NCBI RefSeq assembly: GCF_003114835.2
Contig: NZ_AP025028.1
Coordinates: forward strand, 928,001-992,000
From: Leptospira kobayashii
GTDB lineage: Bacteria > Spirochaetota > Leptospiria > Leptospirales > Leptospiraceae
DNA: 64,000 nucleotides
Direction: 5' to 3'
The first letter of the stretch is position 1. Every line of letters starts with the position of its first letter. The position numbers and the translations under genes were made by a program. The notes below the pieces were generated by a model. It had not been told where the DNA came from. It saw only the letters and a program-made list of their open reading frames with translations, and searched no databases. This document shows positions 45,744-56,545 of the stretch, piece by piece.

Positions 45744-47993
45744 ATGGAAACATTCTTTCAAGGCGATTCGAATTTCACCCTCATCCTTGGCTCAGATATT
45801 CTCAGCCCGTATTTTTACCTGATGTTGCTTGCAGGTCTTTATTTGACTCTGCGTTTGGGTTTTCCGCAAATTCGGTATCTATTTCTTTCTTTGAAAATTC
45901 TCACAGGGAATATGGACTTCAAAAGTTCCAAAGGACAATTGGTTCATTCCCAGGCATTTTTTGCAGGGATCGGATCTTCCCTTCTGACCGGGTCCGTTTT
46001 GGGAACCGGGCTTGCAATTGCTTATGGTGGAATCGGTGTTATATTCTGGATTTGGGTGGTATCTTTGTTTGTAATGCCTCTTCGACTTGTGTCTTCCACA
46101 CTTGCCATCAAATTCAGAAATCAATTACCTAGCGGGCGTTATCTTTCGGGACCAATGTATTTCATTGAAAAATCATTGCGTGCCAAGTGGCTTGCGGTTG
46201 CATTTTCTTTGGGAAGTATATTTACGGTTCTCAGCTTCGGGGGAATATTCCCTTTCTTAAGTTTGACCTATATCGCGAAGGAAGGATTGAATTTTCGGGG
46301 GATGTCCGGGCCGATTGCCATTGCCGTAATTTTATTATTTATTGTGGTTGGTGGGATTCGTAGGGTAGGAAGAACCGCATCCATTCTAGCGCCACTCGGA
46401 ATCATTTTATTTATCATCGCTTATTTCAGTTTGTTCGGAGAAGGTCTTGTTGCTTTTTTTCCTTATTTGAAAGACGTAGTTTCCCAGGCTTTCTCCATGA
46501 AAGCGCTGGAAGGCGGTGGGGTTTTCGGAGTCTTGCGTGCTATCTCCGTTTCTCTTGGAGTGTTCTTTCTTTCTACGGAAACTGCAGTGGGAAAATCTTC
46601 CGGGGTAGCGGGTGTGGTTCGTACGGATTATGCCGCAAAGCAAGGGTTAGTGAGTATGCTTGCTACCTTCTTTGAAGGTTTCATCATGGCCACTCTGATC
46701 GGATTCGTTTTGTATTCGTTCGGCGCTGTCACTGCCGAGTCTATATTCAGTTTCCCGGCAAGAATTTTAGAAAGCAGGGAATCGGTTCCTGCACTTGTGC
46801 TCTTCACATCTTTTATGTGTTTCGGGATTCTCAGTCTTGCCGGTTGGTTTTATACGGGAGAACAAAACGCATTTTATATCTTCGGGGAAAAGTTCGCCAA
46901 TTTTTTCAGAATCCTTTTCATCAGTGTGATCGTACTATCCGCATTTGTGTATAATATTTACGGTAGCAATGTATTCCTTTTTGCAATGAAGATCGGTTAT
47001 ACTGTGGCTGTGATCGCTTCCATTCCTCTTCTTGTATCTTTGATTTTGCTTGGGAAATCGGCAAATTTCGAACTTAAAAAATATATTTCCGAATCCGGAG
47101 CAAGGTATGAGATTTTTAAAGACATCTATTTGCTATTTTTAACTCTACTTCCCAAAAACCTGATTTCCAAGATTTTCGGATATTTTTCCACTTTGAAACT
47201 TCCCCGTTTTATGATGATTCCTTTACTGAAAGCATTTGCAAAAGCGTATAAGATCAATTTGAACGAAGCGGAACTGGAAATACAGGAATACGCATCTCTC
47301 AATCAGTTTTTTACGCGTGCACTTCGTGCGGAAGCACGTATCATTGATTCGGCTTCCAATGCGGCGGTATCTCCTACGGATTCCAAGATCACCAGTTTCG
47401 GAAATATCAATCAATCCACGATCATTCAGGCAAAAGGAATCGATTATTCCGTGAAGGAGCTCCTCGGTTCCGAAAAATATTATTCCGCTTTCACGAACGG
47501 AAAATACATCACTTTCTATTTGTCTCCTCAGGATTATCATCGCATCCACTCTCCGTTTGGCGGTCAGATTTTGGGTTATTATTATGAGCCTGGTAAATTA
47601 TTTCCTGTGAACGATTTGGCGGTTTTGAATATCAGAGGGCTTTTCCCGAAAAACGAAAGATTGATCACTTTTTTGCAAACAGAATACGGCAAAGTCGCGG
47701 TAATTAAAGTAGGAGCATCTAACGTTGGTAAGATTAGGGTGACTTATGACGACAAGATTGTCACCAATAATTGGATTCGGTTTTCCAAAGAACATATTTA
47801 TAAAGATGTTTCCATCATGATCGACAAAGGTTCCGAGATGGGAAGATTTGAAATGGGTTCTACTGTCATACTTGTATTTGAAAATGATACGATCGAACTT
47901 TCGCCTAATGTAAGATTAGGGGAAAAGATTCAGTACGGAACCGTCATCGGCCAATTCAAAAAAAAGATCGTTCAGTTACCGGTTAAGGCATAG
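45744..47993 (+). CDS. Sodium:alanine symporter-like domain fused to phosphatidylserine decarboxylase
   Basis: This 749-residue protein joins two enzymes. Residues about 15-440 are a multi-pass region like the AGCS sodium:alanine/glycine symporters ([20 protein letters not shown], then [15 protein letters not shown]). Residues about 490-749 are phosphatidylserine decarboxylase. This part has SPTDSK (D546), the DYHRIH motif (D597-H602) and the MGST self-cleavage site (S706), where Ser becomes the pyruvoyl group. The active decarboxylase would be split at G705-S706 and makes phosphatidylethanolamine. The frame is continuous with no stop or frameshift. Usual Psd proteins are about 210-320 residues with no transporter. 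Confidence 0.85.
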   Translation: METFFQGDSNFTLILGSDILSPYFYLMLLAGLYLTLRLGFPQIRYLFLSLKILTGNMDFKSSKGQLVHSQAFFAGIGSSLLTGSVLGTGLAIAYGGIGVIFWIWVVSLFVMPLRLVSSTLAIKFRNQLPSGRYLSGPMYFIEKSLRAKWLAVAFSLGSIFTVLSFGGIFPFLSLTYIAKEGLNFRGMSGPIAIAVILLFIVVGGIRRVGRTASILAPLGIILFIIAYFSLFGEGLVAFFPYLKDVVSQAFSMKALEGGGVFGVLRAISVSLGVFFLSTETAVGKSSGVAGVVRTDYAAKQGLVSMLATFFEGFIMATLIGFVLYSFGAVTAESIFSFPARILESRESVPALVLFTSFMCFGILSLAGWFYTGEQNAFYIFGEKFANFFRILFISVIVLSAFVYNIYGSNVFLFAMKIGYTVAVIASIPLLVSLILLGKSANFELKKYISESGARYEIFKDIYLLFLTLLPKNLISKIFGYFSTLKLPRFMMIPLLKAFAKAYKINLNEAELEIQEYASLNQFFTRALRAEARIIDSASNAAVSPTDSKITSFGNINQSTIIQAKGIDYSVKELLGSEKYYSAFTNGKYITFYLSPQDYHRIHSPFGGQILGYYYEPGKLFPVNDLAVLNIRGLFPKNERLITFLQTEYGKVAVIKVGASNVGKIRVTYDDKIVTNNWIRFSKEHIYKDVSIMIDKGSEMGRFEMGSTVILVFENDTIELSPNVRLGEKIQYGTVIGQFKKKIVQLPVKA

Positions 47994-47996
47994 GTT

Positions 47997-48317
47997 ATGA
48001 GCTCTCAACTAGCCACATTCCCCAAAGAAATTCATTTCGATGATGAGAGTCTTTTCATCCAATGGAAAGACGGTTTTGAATCGAAATTTTCCCTTTTGGA
48101 TTTGCGTAAAAAATGTCCCTGTGCTACTTGTAGAGGTGGGCATGGGGGGAAAATTGGTGCGGCTACCAAACAGATCCAGTCCATCAAACTTCTTTCTTGG
48201 ACAAAAGTAGGGAGATATGCGATTTCCATAGTCTGGAGCGATTATCACAACACTGGAATTTACTCTTACGACCACCTTCGGGCATATTCCGAGGGCAAAG
48301 AGGAAGCTTTCGACTAA
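47997..48317 (+). CDS. DUF971 protein
   Basis: This 106-residue protein carries the KCPCATCRGG motif and the SDYHNTGIYSYDHLR ending of DUF971 (related to the N-terminal domain of gamma-butyrobetaine hydroxylases, probably metal-binding). Function is unknown; some members sit beside Fe-S or scaffold genes. It lies 4 bp after the fusion gene. Confidence 0.85.
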   Translation: MSSQLATFPKEIHFDDESLFIQWKDGFESKFSLLDLRKKCPCATCRGGHGGKIGAATKQIQSIKLLSWTKVGRYAISIVWSDYHNTGIYSYDHLRAYSEGKEEAFD

Positions 48318-48352
48318 AAACCCTTACTTTTTGTCAAACTAGAAAAAAGTAG

Positions 48353-48379
48353 GTGACAGAAAAAATCGTATTATGTCAC
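48353..48379. promoter_or_regulatory. Inverted repeat upstream of fliN/Y operon
   Basis: GTGACA (48353-48358) and TGTCAC (48374-48379), 15 bases apart, lie 31 bases before the fliN/Y ATG, and another TTGTCA is at 48331-48336. It could be an operator or part of a promoter for the flagellar operon; no perfect -10 was identified. Confidence 0.35.
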
Positions 48380-48410
48380 ATTATCCTAAGTTTTTTCGGA
48401 GAAATAGGGT

Positions 48411-49484
48411 ATGGGTGAAGGTTCGCTCTCACAAGATGAAATAGATGCGCTTTTGCAAGGTGCCGACGACACATTTGATTTGTCCTCGCTTGGCGGAGCT
48501 GCAAGTTCTGATTCAGACACCCTTTCTCCCATCGATAGAGATATCATTTCCGATGTAGTAGGTTCTGCATTTCAGGTCGCCGGAAATACTCTCGGAACCA
48601 TTTTAGCAAAAAACACCCGTTTTATGAATCCGGCAACTGAGTCCAGTTTGGCGACCGAAGTTCAAAAGGAACTCGGCACCAAAACAGTTTGCCTCTACTC
48701 CAACTTGAGCGGGAGTTTGACGGGAAGAGTGAGTCTCATCATGGCACAGGAAAATGCGGCAAAGGTCGCAGGTGTGATGATGGGCGGAATGACTCCTCCG
48801 GGTCAATTGGACAATGCGCAATTACAAACATTAAAAGATTCCATGTCTCCGATCATCGGCACGATTACCGCACAAATCGGTATGAAGCTTGGCGGAGCTA
48901 TGTCGGGAACTCCGGCTGATATCGCAGTAGTCAATGCAGCACGTGATTTGCAACTTCCCGACGATTCCAATCTTGTAAAAACCACTTTGAGTTTGAATAT
49001 CGAAGGTGTAGGTTCGTTTAAGGTATATTATGTGATCTCCCTTTCCATGGCCCATTCCATTTTGGATATCCAAAAAGGCGGAGGAGCCAAAGCAGCAGGC
49101 GGTGGTGGTGGCGGCGGTATGAACGTTGCCATGCCCGGGGCCGGAATGGGTATGTCTCAGAGTTCCGTCGGGATCAAGGGAGTCAATTTCCCTTCTCTCG
49201 CTACTGCAGGAGCAGGTCCGGGACAGACAAATCTCAATCTCCTTATGGATGTACAGATGGCTCTTACCGTTGAACTCGGAAGAACCAAAATGTATATCAA
49301 AGATATACTTGGGTTAGGTGAAGGTTCCATCATTGAGTTGGATAAACTCGCGGGTGAGCCGGTGGATCTTCTTGTAAACGGTAAACTCATCGCCAAAGGT
49401 GAGGTTGTGGTCATCGATGAAAACTTCGGTGTTCGTGTAACAGATATCGTAAGTCCTACGGATAGATTAAAAGGGGAAAAATGA
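48411..49484 (+). CDS. fliN: Flagellar motor switch protein FliN/FliY
   Basis: This 357-residue protein starts GEGSLSQDEIDALLQG, the FliM-like N-terminal motif that binds CheY-P. A CheC-like middle domain (about residues 45-220) is followed by a Gly-rich linker and a C-terminal SpoA/FliN domain (about 270-357: LLMDVQMALTVELGRTKMYI). This three-part layout is that of FliY. The CheC phosphatase Glu/Asn pair is not evident (DSMSPIIGT at the expected place), so it may lack CheY-P phosphatase activity. First gene of the flagellar export operon. Confidence 0.9.
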   Translation: MGEGSLSQDEIDALLQGADDTFDLSSLGGAASSDSDTLSPIDRDIISDVVGSAFQVAGNTLGTILAKNTRFMNPATESSLATEVQKELGTKTVCLYSNLSGSLTGRVSLIMAQENAAKVAGVMMGGMTPPGQLDNAQLQTLKDSMSPIIGTITAQIGMKLGGAMSGTPADIAVVNAARDLQLPDDSNLVKTTLSLNIEGVGSFKVYYVISLSMAHSILDIQKGGGAKAAGGGGGGGMNVAMPGAGMGMSQSSVGIKGVNFPSLATAGAGPGQTNLNLLMDVQMALTVELGRTKMYIKDILGLGEGSIIELDKLAGEPVDLLVNGKLIAKGEVVVIDENFGVRVTDIVSPTDRLKGEK

Positions 49485-50239
49485 TCCCAAATTTCAGGAA
49501 ACTAAAGAGAAGCGGGGTACTTATGTACTTTTTTATTCTGTTATCTTTCTTTGTTTCCGCATCCTTATTTTCACAGTCAAATCCGGATCAGAAGGAATTG
49601 GATCAGGTTTTGCGTAACGAATTGGGAGTTTCCGAAGGCAAAACCAAGCCGGAACCGCAAAACCAAAGTCAGTCGAGTCCTTCCAAGGAAGAATCCAAAG
49701 AAGCTGAACCCAATCTGATTCAGGAAAGATATAATGATCAGTCGGACGATTCTCCTTCCGCCACATGGATTTTGGTAAAGATATTATTCGTATTATTCAT
49801 ACTTGTAGGTGCCGGTTATTATTTGGTGATCAAGATGCAGGCGACTAAGTCTGCAAAATACCCTGTGAAAGGGTTTATGAAAGTTCTATCCAGCCTTTCC
49901 CTTTCACCGAACCAATCCTTGCAGATTGTGGAAGTGGGAAATCGTTTGCTCGTGGTCGGTGTTGCCGACGGATCGGTAAGTCTTATCAGTGAGATCAATA
50001 CCCAAGAGGAAAAATCACAAATCTTGAAATTAAAAGAGGAAGCGGATCCTTATGTTCCGAACTTCCTTGAAACAATGTTAGAAAGTCTGCAATCCAAGGC
50101 GCTTTCTAAAAAAATACGTATCAATAAAAACTCGTTTGAATCCAACTCGGATGCTCATTTGGAAATCCAAACAAAAGCTCGGGAAAGTCTGGATCGTTTG
50201 CGCAAACACAGAGAGATGTTGGAAGGAGGACAGCCATGA
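49481..50239 (+). CDS. fliO: Flagellar biosynthesis protein FliO-like
   Basis: This 252-residue protein has an N-terminal signal-like segment, an acidic Gln/Lys-rich stretch and one membrane segment (about residues 94-112: [20 protein letters not shown]). The cytoplasmic FliO domain follows ([27 protein letters not shown]). FliO assists assembly of the FliP ring. The start overlaps fliN/Y by 4 bp. Position between fliN/Y and fliP supports the call. Confidence 0.85.
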   Translation: MIPNFRKLKRSGVLMYFFILLSFFVSASLFSQSNPDQKELDQVLRNELGVSEGKTKPEPQNQSQSSPSKEESKEAEPNLIQERYNDQSDDSPSATWILVKILFVLFILVGAGYYLVIKMQATKSAKYPVKGFMKVLSSLSLSPNQSLQIVEVGNRLLVVGVADGSVSLISEINTQEEKSQILKLKEEADPYVPNFLETMLESLQSKALSKKIRINKNSFESNSDAHLEIQTKARESLDRLRKHREMLEGGQP

Positions 50240-51057
50240 AAAAGATTTTGGCAAATCCTTCCGCTCGCAGGAAAATTCTTTTCTCTATCGGCTTACTCGT
50301 GTTTATCGGATTTTTTTTGGCGAGTCCGATCGCTCTGTCCGCCCAAGACAACGGCTCGAAGGGTTTGAAAATTCCCATTCCGAATTTATCTTTTAATGTA
50401 AACGAAGCGAAATCGCCCAAAGAAACCAGCCTTTCCCTGATGATTCTGTTTCTTGTGACGATCCTTTCCCTCGCTCCTGCGATTGTTATGAGTCTCACAT
50501 CATTTACGAAAATCGTAATCGTGTTCGACTTTGTTCGGAGGGCGTTGTCTCTGCAAAACCTGCCGCCAAACCAGGTAATGATGGGCCTTGCGTTATTTGT
50601 GACATTCTTTATTATGGCACCTACAATCGGTAAGGTGAATGATCAGGCTTTGCAACCCTTTCTGAACGGCAAAATCGACCAAACCCAGTTTATGGAAGGT
50701 TCGATGAAACATTTACGCGAATTTATGATTCGTCAGTTGGGAAAAGACGGAACCAAAGATGTGGCGCTTTTTCTCAGGATAGGCAAGGTCCAAAATGTCA
50801 AATCTTTCGAGGATGTTCCTTCCTATGTTTTGGTTCCCGCATTTATGCTTTCTGAAATCAAAAAAGCATTTATTATAGGGATTTATATCTTCATTCCTTT
50901 TATCGTCATCGATCTTATCGTTGCTTCCGCCTTACTCGCCATGGGTTTTATGATGTTGCCTCCTGTGATGATTTCACTTCCTCTCAAGTTGATTTTATTC
51001 ATCTTGATCGACGGTTGGAACCTGCTCGTACTTGAGCTTGTGAAGAGTTATAAATGA
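50236..51057 (+). CDS. fliP: Flagellar export apparatus protein FliP
   Basis: This 273-residue protein has an N-terminal signal peptide (about residues 1-36) and four membrane segments. The family motifs [19 protein letters not shown] and [19 protein letters not shown] are present. It forms the core export gate with FliQ and FliR. Overlaps fliO and fliQ by 4 bp each. Confidence 0.96.
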   Translation: MKKILANPSARRKILFSIGLLVFIGFFLASPIALSAQDNGSKGLKIPIPNLSFNVNEAKSPKETSLSLMILFLVTILSLAPAIVMSLTSFTKIVIVFDFVRRALSLQNLPPNQVMMGLALFVTFFIMAPTIGKVNDQALQPFLNGKIDQTQFMEGSMKHLREFMIRQLGKDGTKDVALFLRIGKVQNVKSFEDVPSYVLVPAFMLSEIKKAFIIGIYIFIPFIVIDLIVASALLAMGFMMLPPVMISLPLKLILFILIDGWNLLVLELVKSYK

Positions 51058-51317
51058 CGGAGCTGGACGTGGTCAATCTGATACGGGAGGCTTTTATCGT
51101 GACTTTGAAAATATCAAGTCCCATCCTGATCACTGCTCTCGTTGTGGGCCTTGTTGTGGGTATCATTCAAACGACTACTTCCATCCAAGAACCTACGATT
51201 GCATTTGTTCCCAAGCTGGTTGCGATCTTTGCGGTGATCATTGTTTTCTCCGCATGGATGGTTCGGGTGATGATGGATTATACCCGTGAGATATTTTTTA
51301 TGATCGAAAAGATATGA
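51054..51317 (+). CDS. fliQ: Flagellar export apparatus protein FliQ
   Basis: This 87-residue protein has two membrane segments; [20 protein letters not shown] and the following [10 protein letters not shown] match FliQ. It starts by ATGA overlap with fliP. Confidence 0.95.
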   Translation: MTELDVVNLIREAFIVTLKISSPILITALVVGLVVGIIQTTTSIQEPTIAFVPKLVAIFAVIIVFSAWMVRVMMDYTREIFFMIEKI

Positions 51318-51318
51318 T

Positions 51319-52101
51319 ATGGAACCATTTTTACTTCATTTCCAATCCTTCCTTTTCGTATTAGCCCGGTTATTCGGTCTATTCCTGGTTGCACCTTTCT
51401 TTTCATCCGATTCCATTCAGTTTTCTTTCAAGATGATTTTTGCATTTCTTGTGGCATTGATTGTATATCCGGTCGTGGCAAACTCCATGCCGCCTGTGCC
51501 CGGTCATATGATCAATTTCGGTCTTTTGGTATTTTCCGAATTACTGATAGGAGTGATCATCGGCTTTATCGTATCGATCGTATTTGCTTCCTTTCAGATG
51601 GCGGGAGAATTTTTCAACAATCAGATAGGATTCGGTTATACTGAAATTTTGGATCCGATCACCCAAAATTCCCTTCCTGCCATAGGAACGATCAAAAACC
51701 TGATGGCAACAGCCATCTTTCTTGTGATAGGGGCCCATCGTTTTTTAATCGAAACGCTTGCCGTTTCTTTTTTAAAGATTCGTTTGATTTCTTTTACCGG
51801 AAAAGTCAATGCGGGATTACTTCGTTTATTGGAAGAATCCATCGGTGCCATGTTTACCGTCGCCTTCAAGATCGCACTTCCCGTGATGGGGATTTTGTTT
51901 TTGGTCAGTCTTGTGGAAGGACTGATGGGAAAAGCAGCTCAACAAATGAATGTTATGTCTATGTCCTTTCCTTTGAAAGTATTCATCGGAACTTTGACAT
52001 TGATAGCGACTTTAACATTTATCAGTTCCCAGATGACGCAAGGGATTCAGATTTCTTTGGATAAGGCGAGTTTGATGATCAGGGAGTGGCCGAACGAATG
52101 A
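51319..52101 (+). CDS. fliR: Flagellar export apparatus protein FliR
   Basis: This 260-residue protein has about six membrane segments and the FliR signatures LFLVAPFFSS and SELLIGVIIGFIVSIVFASF, later LVEGLMGKAAQQMNVM. It lies one base after fliQ and overlaps flhB. Confidence 0.95.
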   Translation: MEPFLLHFQSFLFVLARLFGLFLVAPFFSSDSIQFSFKMIFAFLVALIVYPVVANSMPPVPGHMINFGLLVFSELLIGVIIGFIVSIVFASFQMAGEFFNNQIGFGYTEILDPITQNSLPAIGTIKNLMATAIFLVIGAHRFLIETLAVSFLKIRLISFTGKVNAGLLRLLEESIGAMFTVAFKIALPVMGILFLVSLVEGLMGKAAQQMNVMSMSFPLKVFIGTLTLIATLTFISSQMTQGIQISLDKASLMIREWPNE

Positions 52102-53222
52102 TTCCTGAAGAAATTTTAAAACATCCTTATTATTTAATCGATCTTCAGTTGTTTGCAGCAGCAGACGAAGGAAGAACCGAGCCTCCCAGTGAGAGAAGAA
52201 GAAGGGAAGAGAAAGAGAAGGGAAATGTTCCCAAGTCGAACGAAGTCTCTTCCACTTTAGTTTTGTTAGGTGGAACTGCCACTATTTTTATGTTGGGAGA
52301 TAAATTCGTTCAGAATACTGCGGTATTCATCAAAAAATATCTATCCATGGGAGTCGGAGTAGAACGTTTCGGCGCTGAGGAATTTCGTGTGATCATGGCT
52401 TCCGTGACCCGCGACTTTTTCTCGGTCCTTTGGCCTATTTTTGCGATTACCGTTGTGTTTGCGATCGCGGGAAATGTTGTGCAAGTCGGGTTTATGTTCA
52501 CTCCGAGAGCATTGTCCTTCCGGTTTGATCGCATTACACCTAACTTTAAAAAAGTTTTACCGAACAGACAAACCATATTCAATCTACTTAAGTCTTTGGC
52601 GAAAGTGATTCTGATCGGTGTGGTCAGTTTTATTTTGATATCGGGAGATTTTTTAAAAGTTCTACTTACAGGAAATATGGGAGTGATGGAATCCATCTCT
52701 CTTATTTCCTATTCCGGATTTAAGATCATGATGACCGTGGGTGTCATTTTACTTGCGATCGCGGTTGCCGATTTTTTCTTTCAGAAATCCGAGTTTGAAG
52801 ATTCTTTAAAACAAACTCCTTCCGAAGCCAAACGTGAGATGCGGGATGATTCGGGTGATCCTATCTTGAAAAACAGAAGGATGCAACTTGCACGCGATAT
52901 GATGCAAGGCAATATGCTGAAAGAAGTGCCCAAGGCGGATGTAGTCATCACAAATCCCACCCATTATTCCGTCGCGTTATTGTATGAATTAGGAAGAGAT
53001 CAGGCGCCTCGTGTGATTGCAAAAGGTGAGAATCAACTTGCTTTGCAGATCCGTCGCATAGCAAAAGAAAACGATGTCCCCATCATCGAAAGCCCGGCGC
53101 AGGCTAGGTTGTTGTACGCGCAAGTGGAAGTAGGTCAGGAAATTCCGAATGAGTTTTTTCAAGCGGTCAGCTCGATTTTGATGACTCTTGAAAAGTTTAA
53201 GAGAAAAGTAGGCATGGTATAA
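52098..53222 (+). CDS. flhB: Flagellar export switch protein FlhB
   Basis: This protein has about 374 residues, four membrane segments and a C-terminal cytoplasmic domain with the self-cleavage site NPTH (Asn about residue 286 from this start, in [15 protein letters not shown]). Cleavage between Asn and Pro switches export from hook to filament substrates. I chose the ATG at 52098, which overlaps the fliR stop as ATGA; an in-frame GTG at 52086 is possible but has no spaced ribosome-binding site. Confidence 0.95.
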   Translation: MIPEEILKHPYYLIDLQLFAAADEGRTEPPSERRRREEKEKGNVPKSNEVSSTLVLLGGTATIFMLGDKFVQNTAVFIKKYLSMGVGVERFGAEEFRVIMASVTRDFFSVLWPIFAITVVFAIAGNVVQVGFMFTPRALSFRFDRITPNFKKVLPNRQTIFNLLKSLAKVILIGVVSFILISGDFLKVLLTGNMGVMESISLISYSGFKIMMTVGVILLAIAVADFFFQKSEFEDSLKQTPSEAKREMRDDSGDPILKNRRMQLARDMMQGNMLKEVPKADVVITNPTHYSVALLYELGRDQAPRVIAKGENQLALQIRRIAKENDVPIIESPAQARLLYAQVEVGQEIPNEFFQAVSSILMTLEKFKRKVGMV

Positions 53223-53232
53223 GCAGGCGAAT

Positions 53233-55347
53233 ATGAATTATTTACGAGATATGTTGAAACAATCCGATCTTGTTCTTGGTATAGGAACACTTGTTATACT
53301 AGGAATGTTGATTGTTCCTTTGCCGGGGTTCATACTGGATGTTCTGCTTGTGATCAGTATCGGGCTGGGATTACTTATTCTACTCAATGCTCTTTCCGTA
53401 ACCGAACCGAGCGAGTTTTCCATTTTCCCGAGTTTGCTTTTAATCACTACTTTATTCAGGCTCGCACTCAACGTATCCACTACCAGGGCGATTCTTTCGA
53501 AAGGCCCTGCGATGAACTCCAGTGTGATTGAAGCATTCGGAACATTCGTTGTGGGAAGCGAATCGGGACTCGGAAAATACGTAGTGGGTCTTATCATCTT
53601 TATCATACTAACGATCGTTCAGGTATTGGTAATTACCAAAGGTGCGACTAGGATCTCCGAAGTTGCGGCAAGGTTTACTTTGGACGGTTTGCCACAGAAA
53701 CAAATGTCCATCGATATGGAATTGAACAGCGGTTCCATCACGGAACAGGAAGCGAAGATCAAACGTAAAAAAGTTCAAAGAGAAGTGGATTTTTACGGGG
53801 CGATGGATGGAGCTTCCAAGTTCGTACAAGGAGATGTAAGAGCGGGACTCATCATCACTGCGATCAACCTGATCGGAGGGATCATCATCGGATCCACCAT
53901 TCGTGGAGAATCGTTTTTAACGGCGATTGAAACTTACGGTAAGTTTACGATCGGGGACGGACTTGTATCCCAAATCCCAGGACTACTTTCCACAACGGCT
54001 ACAGGTATCATTGTGACTCGTTCCAGTTCGGAGAAAAAACTGACTTTGGAAGTAAAGGATCAGTTGTTCGGAAATTCAAAAACTTTGTATGTAGTAGCGG
54101 GAGCATTGGGTCTTGCCAGTTTGATTCCGGGTCTTCCTTTTTTCTCTCTCATCATTTTATCTGCCGGCATCGGTTATCTAGGTTACTCCATCGAACAAGT
54201 GGCGAAAGAAGAAATCAAAAAAATCGAAACTGTGGCTCAGGAAAAAGTACAGGAACGGAAACCGGAAAATTATATCAAAGAGATTTCGGTCGAAGCCATC
54301 CAGGTGGAGCTGGGAAGGGATTTGCTCCCTCTCGTAGATGCTTCGTCAGGCGGTCATTTACTGGAACAAATCGCGAACACTCGCAAAAAATTTGCAACTG
54401 ACTTTGGTTTGGTGATTCCCGCGATCCGGATTGTGGACAATTTGGAAATCCCTCACGACAATTATACGATTCGGATCAACGGAGTGGTGGTAGGTCAATC
54501 CGTTGTGAAAGCGGACCGGCTGATGGCGATGAACAGTTCTCAAAGGGAACTGGAACCGATTTCCGGAGAAAGTTTCGTTGAGCCTGCTTTCAGCATGAAG
54601 GCAACTTGGATCGATCCTCAAACCAGACCGGAAGTAGAGAACAAAGGTTATTCGGTAGTCGATCCGTCTACGGTCATCATCACTCATTTGAAGGAATTGA
54701 TTTCCACTTATGCATCTCAACTTTTGGGAAGAGAAGAAGTGAAAGCACTTCTCGAACATTTGCGTCAAACTCATCCGACTCTTGTACAGGAATTGGATTA
54801 TGATAAACAAGGAAGGCTTGGAGTGATTCAACAAACACTTCAGAATCTTCTTATGGAAGGTCTTTCCATCAAAAATCTTCCCAAAATCATGGAAGCAATT
54901 GCGAACAATATCACGAAGTCATTGGATCCTTTTTTTCTTTCCGAATCGGTCCGTCAGGCAATCTCCAGACAGATCGTGAATGATTTTCTTGCAGCCGACG
55001 GAAAATTGCATGTGGTCACCATTGACCCTCGCATTGTAGATCGTTTGAATCGAAGTTTGATGCAAGATGAAGTGGAAGGAAAAATCATCATTCTACCTCA
55101 TGAGGTCAGAACCAGAATTATGGAATCTCTCTATGCGGAATTTCAAAAAGCTCTGGAAGAAAACCGTTTCCTGATCTTCGTCATTGCCCGTTACTTGCGC
55201 CAACCGTTCGCTTTCTTTCTCGCCAAGGAAATCCCTCCTAGGAACTTTGCCGTATTGGCTTCGGAAGAAATCCAAAGATCTGTGCCTACCGAGATAGCTT
55301 CGGTATTAAGTCTCGTTTCCAAGGAAGAACATAGCCAAGAAGCTTAA
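53233..55347 (+). CDS. flhA: Flagellar export gate protein FlhA
   Basis: This 704-residue protein has eight membrane segments in the first about 330 residues and a large cytoplasmic domain. The FHIPEP-region sequence [15 protein letters not shown] and the conserved [24 protein letters not shown] are present. It forms the nonameric ring that docks export substrates. Last gene of the fliN/Y-flhA run, 10 bp after flhB. Confidence 0.96.
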   Translation: MNYLRDMLKQSDLVLGIGTLVILGMLIVPLPGFILDVLLVISIGLGLLILLNALSVTEPSEFSIFPSLLLITTLFRLALNVSTTRAILSKGPAMNSSVIEAFGTFVVGSESGLGKYVVGLIIFIILTIVQVLVITKGATRISEVAARFTLDGLPQKQMSIDMELNSGSITEQEAKIKRKKVQREVDFYGAMDGASKFVQGDVRAGLIITAINLIGGIIIGSTIRGESFLTAIETYGKFTIGDGLVSQIPGLLSTTATGIIVTRSSSEKKLTLEVKDQLFGNSKTLYVVAGALGLASLIPGLPFFSLIILSAGIGYLGYSIEQVAKEEIKKIETVAQEKVQERKPENYIKEISVEAIQVELGRDLLPLVDASSGGHLLEQIANTRKKFATDFGLVIPAIRIVDNLEIPHDNYTIRINGVVVGQSVVKADRLMAMNSSQRELEPISGESFVEPAFSMKATWIDPQTRPEVENKGYSVVDPSTVIITHLKELISTYASQLLGREEVKALLEHLRQTHPTLVQELDYDKQGRLGVIQQTLQNLLMEGLSIKNLPKIMEAIANNITKSLDPFFLSESVRQAISRQIVNDFLAADGKLHVVTIDPRIVDRLNRSLMQDEVEGKIIILPHEVRTRIMESLYAEFQKALEENRFLIFVIARYLRQPFAFFLAKEIPPRNFAVLASEEIQRSVPTEIASVLSLVSKEEHSQEA

Positions 55348-55365
55348 ACGCAAGGCTTGGAATAA

Positions 55366-56355
55366 ATGACCCCTAATCACCGTTTGTCGGTAGCTCCTAT
55401 GATGGACTGGACCGACAGACATTATCGATACTTTATGCGTCTTATTACCAAAAAGACGCTCCTCTATACGGAGATGGTAACTACAGGAGCCATATTAAGG
55501 GGGAAAAATAGGGACAGGTATCTGAAATTTTCTCAGGAAGAATTTCCATTGGCATTGCAATTGGGCGGTGATGATCCGAACGATCTCGCGGAATGTGCGA
55601 AGATCGGAGAAGACTACGGTTACTCGGAAATCAATTTGAATGTAGGTTGTCCTTCCGACCGTGTGCAGAACGGAAGTTTCGGTGCCTGCCTGATGAAAGA
55701 GCCGGATAAGGTGGCGCGACTTGTCTCCGCAATGAAATCTTCCACTCGACTTCCCATTACCGTAAAACATAGAATAGGGGTAAATGGAAAGGAAAGTCTG
55801 GAGGACTTACTTTATTTTGTAAGATCCATCCGTTCGGCGGGTGTGGATCGTATCATCATCCATGCAAGGATCGCCATACTGGAAGGATTGTCTCCTGCAG
55901 AAAACAGGACAATACCTCCTCTTCGCTATAACGATGTTTATGCGGTGAAAGACGAATTTCCCGATCTTTCCGTTTCCATTAACGGGGGAATCAAGTCTCT
56001 AGAGGAAACAAGCAAGGAACTTTCTCGGGTGGATGGAGTGATGATCGGGCGGGCGGCCTATGAAAACCCTTTTCTATTTGCAAATGCGGATTCGTTATTA
56101 TGGGATACTCCTTCGCCCGGATTTTCCCGACTGGAAATTTTGCAAAGATTGAAAGATTATCTTCAGGAGATGGGAAAGGAAAAAATCCGCCCTCATTCCA
56201 TTTTAAGGCATACTCTCGGGCTTTATCATGGAAATCCGGGAGCCAGGTTTTACCGAAGGTTCCTTTCGGAAAATATGCACAAACCAAATACAAATTATAC
56301 GATCATAGACGAATTAATTGGGAAAGCTAAGGAGCATCAGTCGCAAATTCTTTGA
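55366..56355 (+). CDS. dusA: tRNA-dihydrouridine synthase (DusA type)
   Basis: This 329-residue flavoenzyme reduces uridines in the tRNA D-loop. [18 protein letters not shown] is the DusA-type N-terminus. [19 protein letters not shown] carries the catalytic Cys, and [11 protein letters not shown] and [10 protein letters not shown] follow. The PMMDWTDRH and GCPSDRVQ variants favour DusA over DusB or DusC. It lies 18 bp after flhA and may be cotranscribed with it. Confidence 0.9.
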   Translation: MTPNHRLSVAPMMDWTDRHYRYFMRLITKKTLLYTEMVTTGAILRGKNRDRYLKFSQEEFPLALQLGGDDPNDLAECAKIGEDYGYSEINLNVGCPSDRVQNGSFGACLMKEPDKVARLVSAMKSSTRLPITVKHRIGVNGKESLEDLLYFVRSIRSAGVDRIIIHARIAILEGLSPAENRTIPPLRYNDVYAVKDEFPDLSVSINGGIKSLEETSKELSRVDGVMIGRAAYENPFLFANADSLLWDTPSPGFSRLEILQRLKDYLQEMGKEKIRPHSILRHTLGLYHGNPGARFYRRFLSENMHKPNTNYTIIDELIGKAKEHQSQIL

Positions 56356-56545
56356 AACTTCGGTTTGTCAACTCAAATAAAAACTAATATTTACTGTAAG
56401 CAAACTCACATTAGGCGGTCACTTATTCCTTAGACTCATGAAACGGTCTATAATGCGAAGTTTGTTTATCCAAAATCTGTTAAAATCAAATTGGTTGACA
56501 GGAGAGTTTCGCTTCTCAGCCTGGTTTTTTGAGAGGGAAATTTAT

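Noticed and set aside
45542..46132. A 196-codon frame on the plus strand spanning the barrel gene start and the symporter fusion.
   Set aside because: It overlaps both well-supported genes in another frame and has no domain features.
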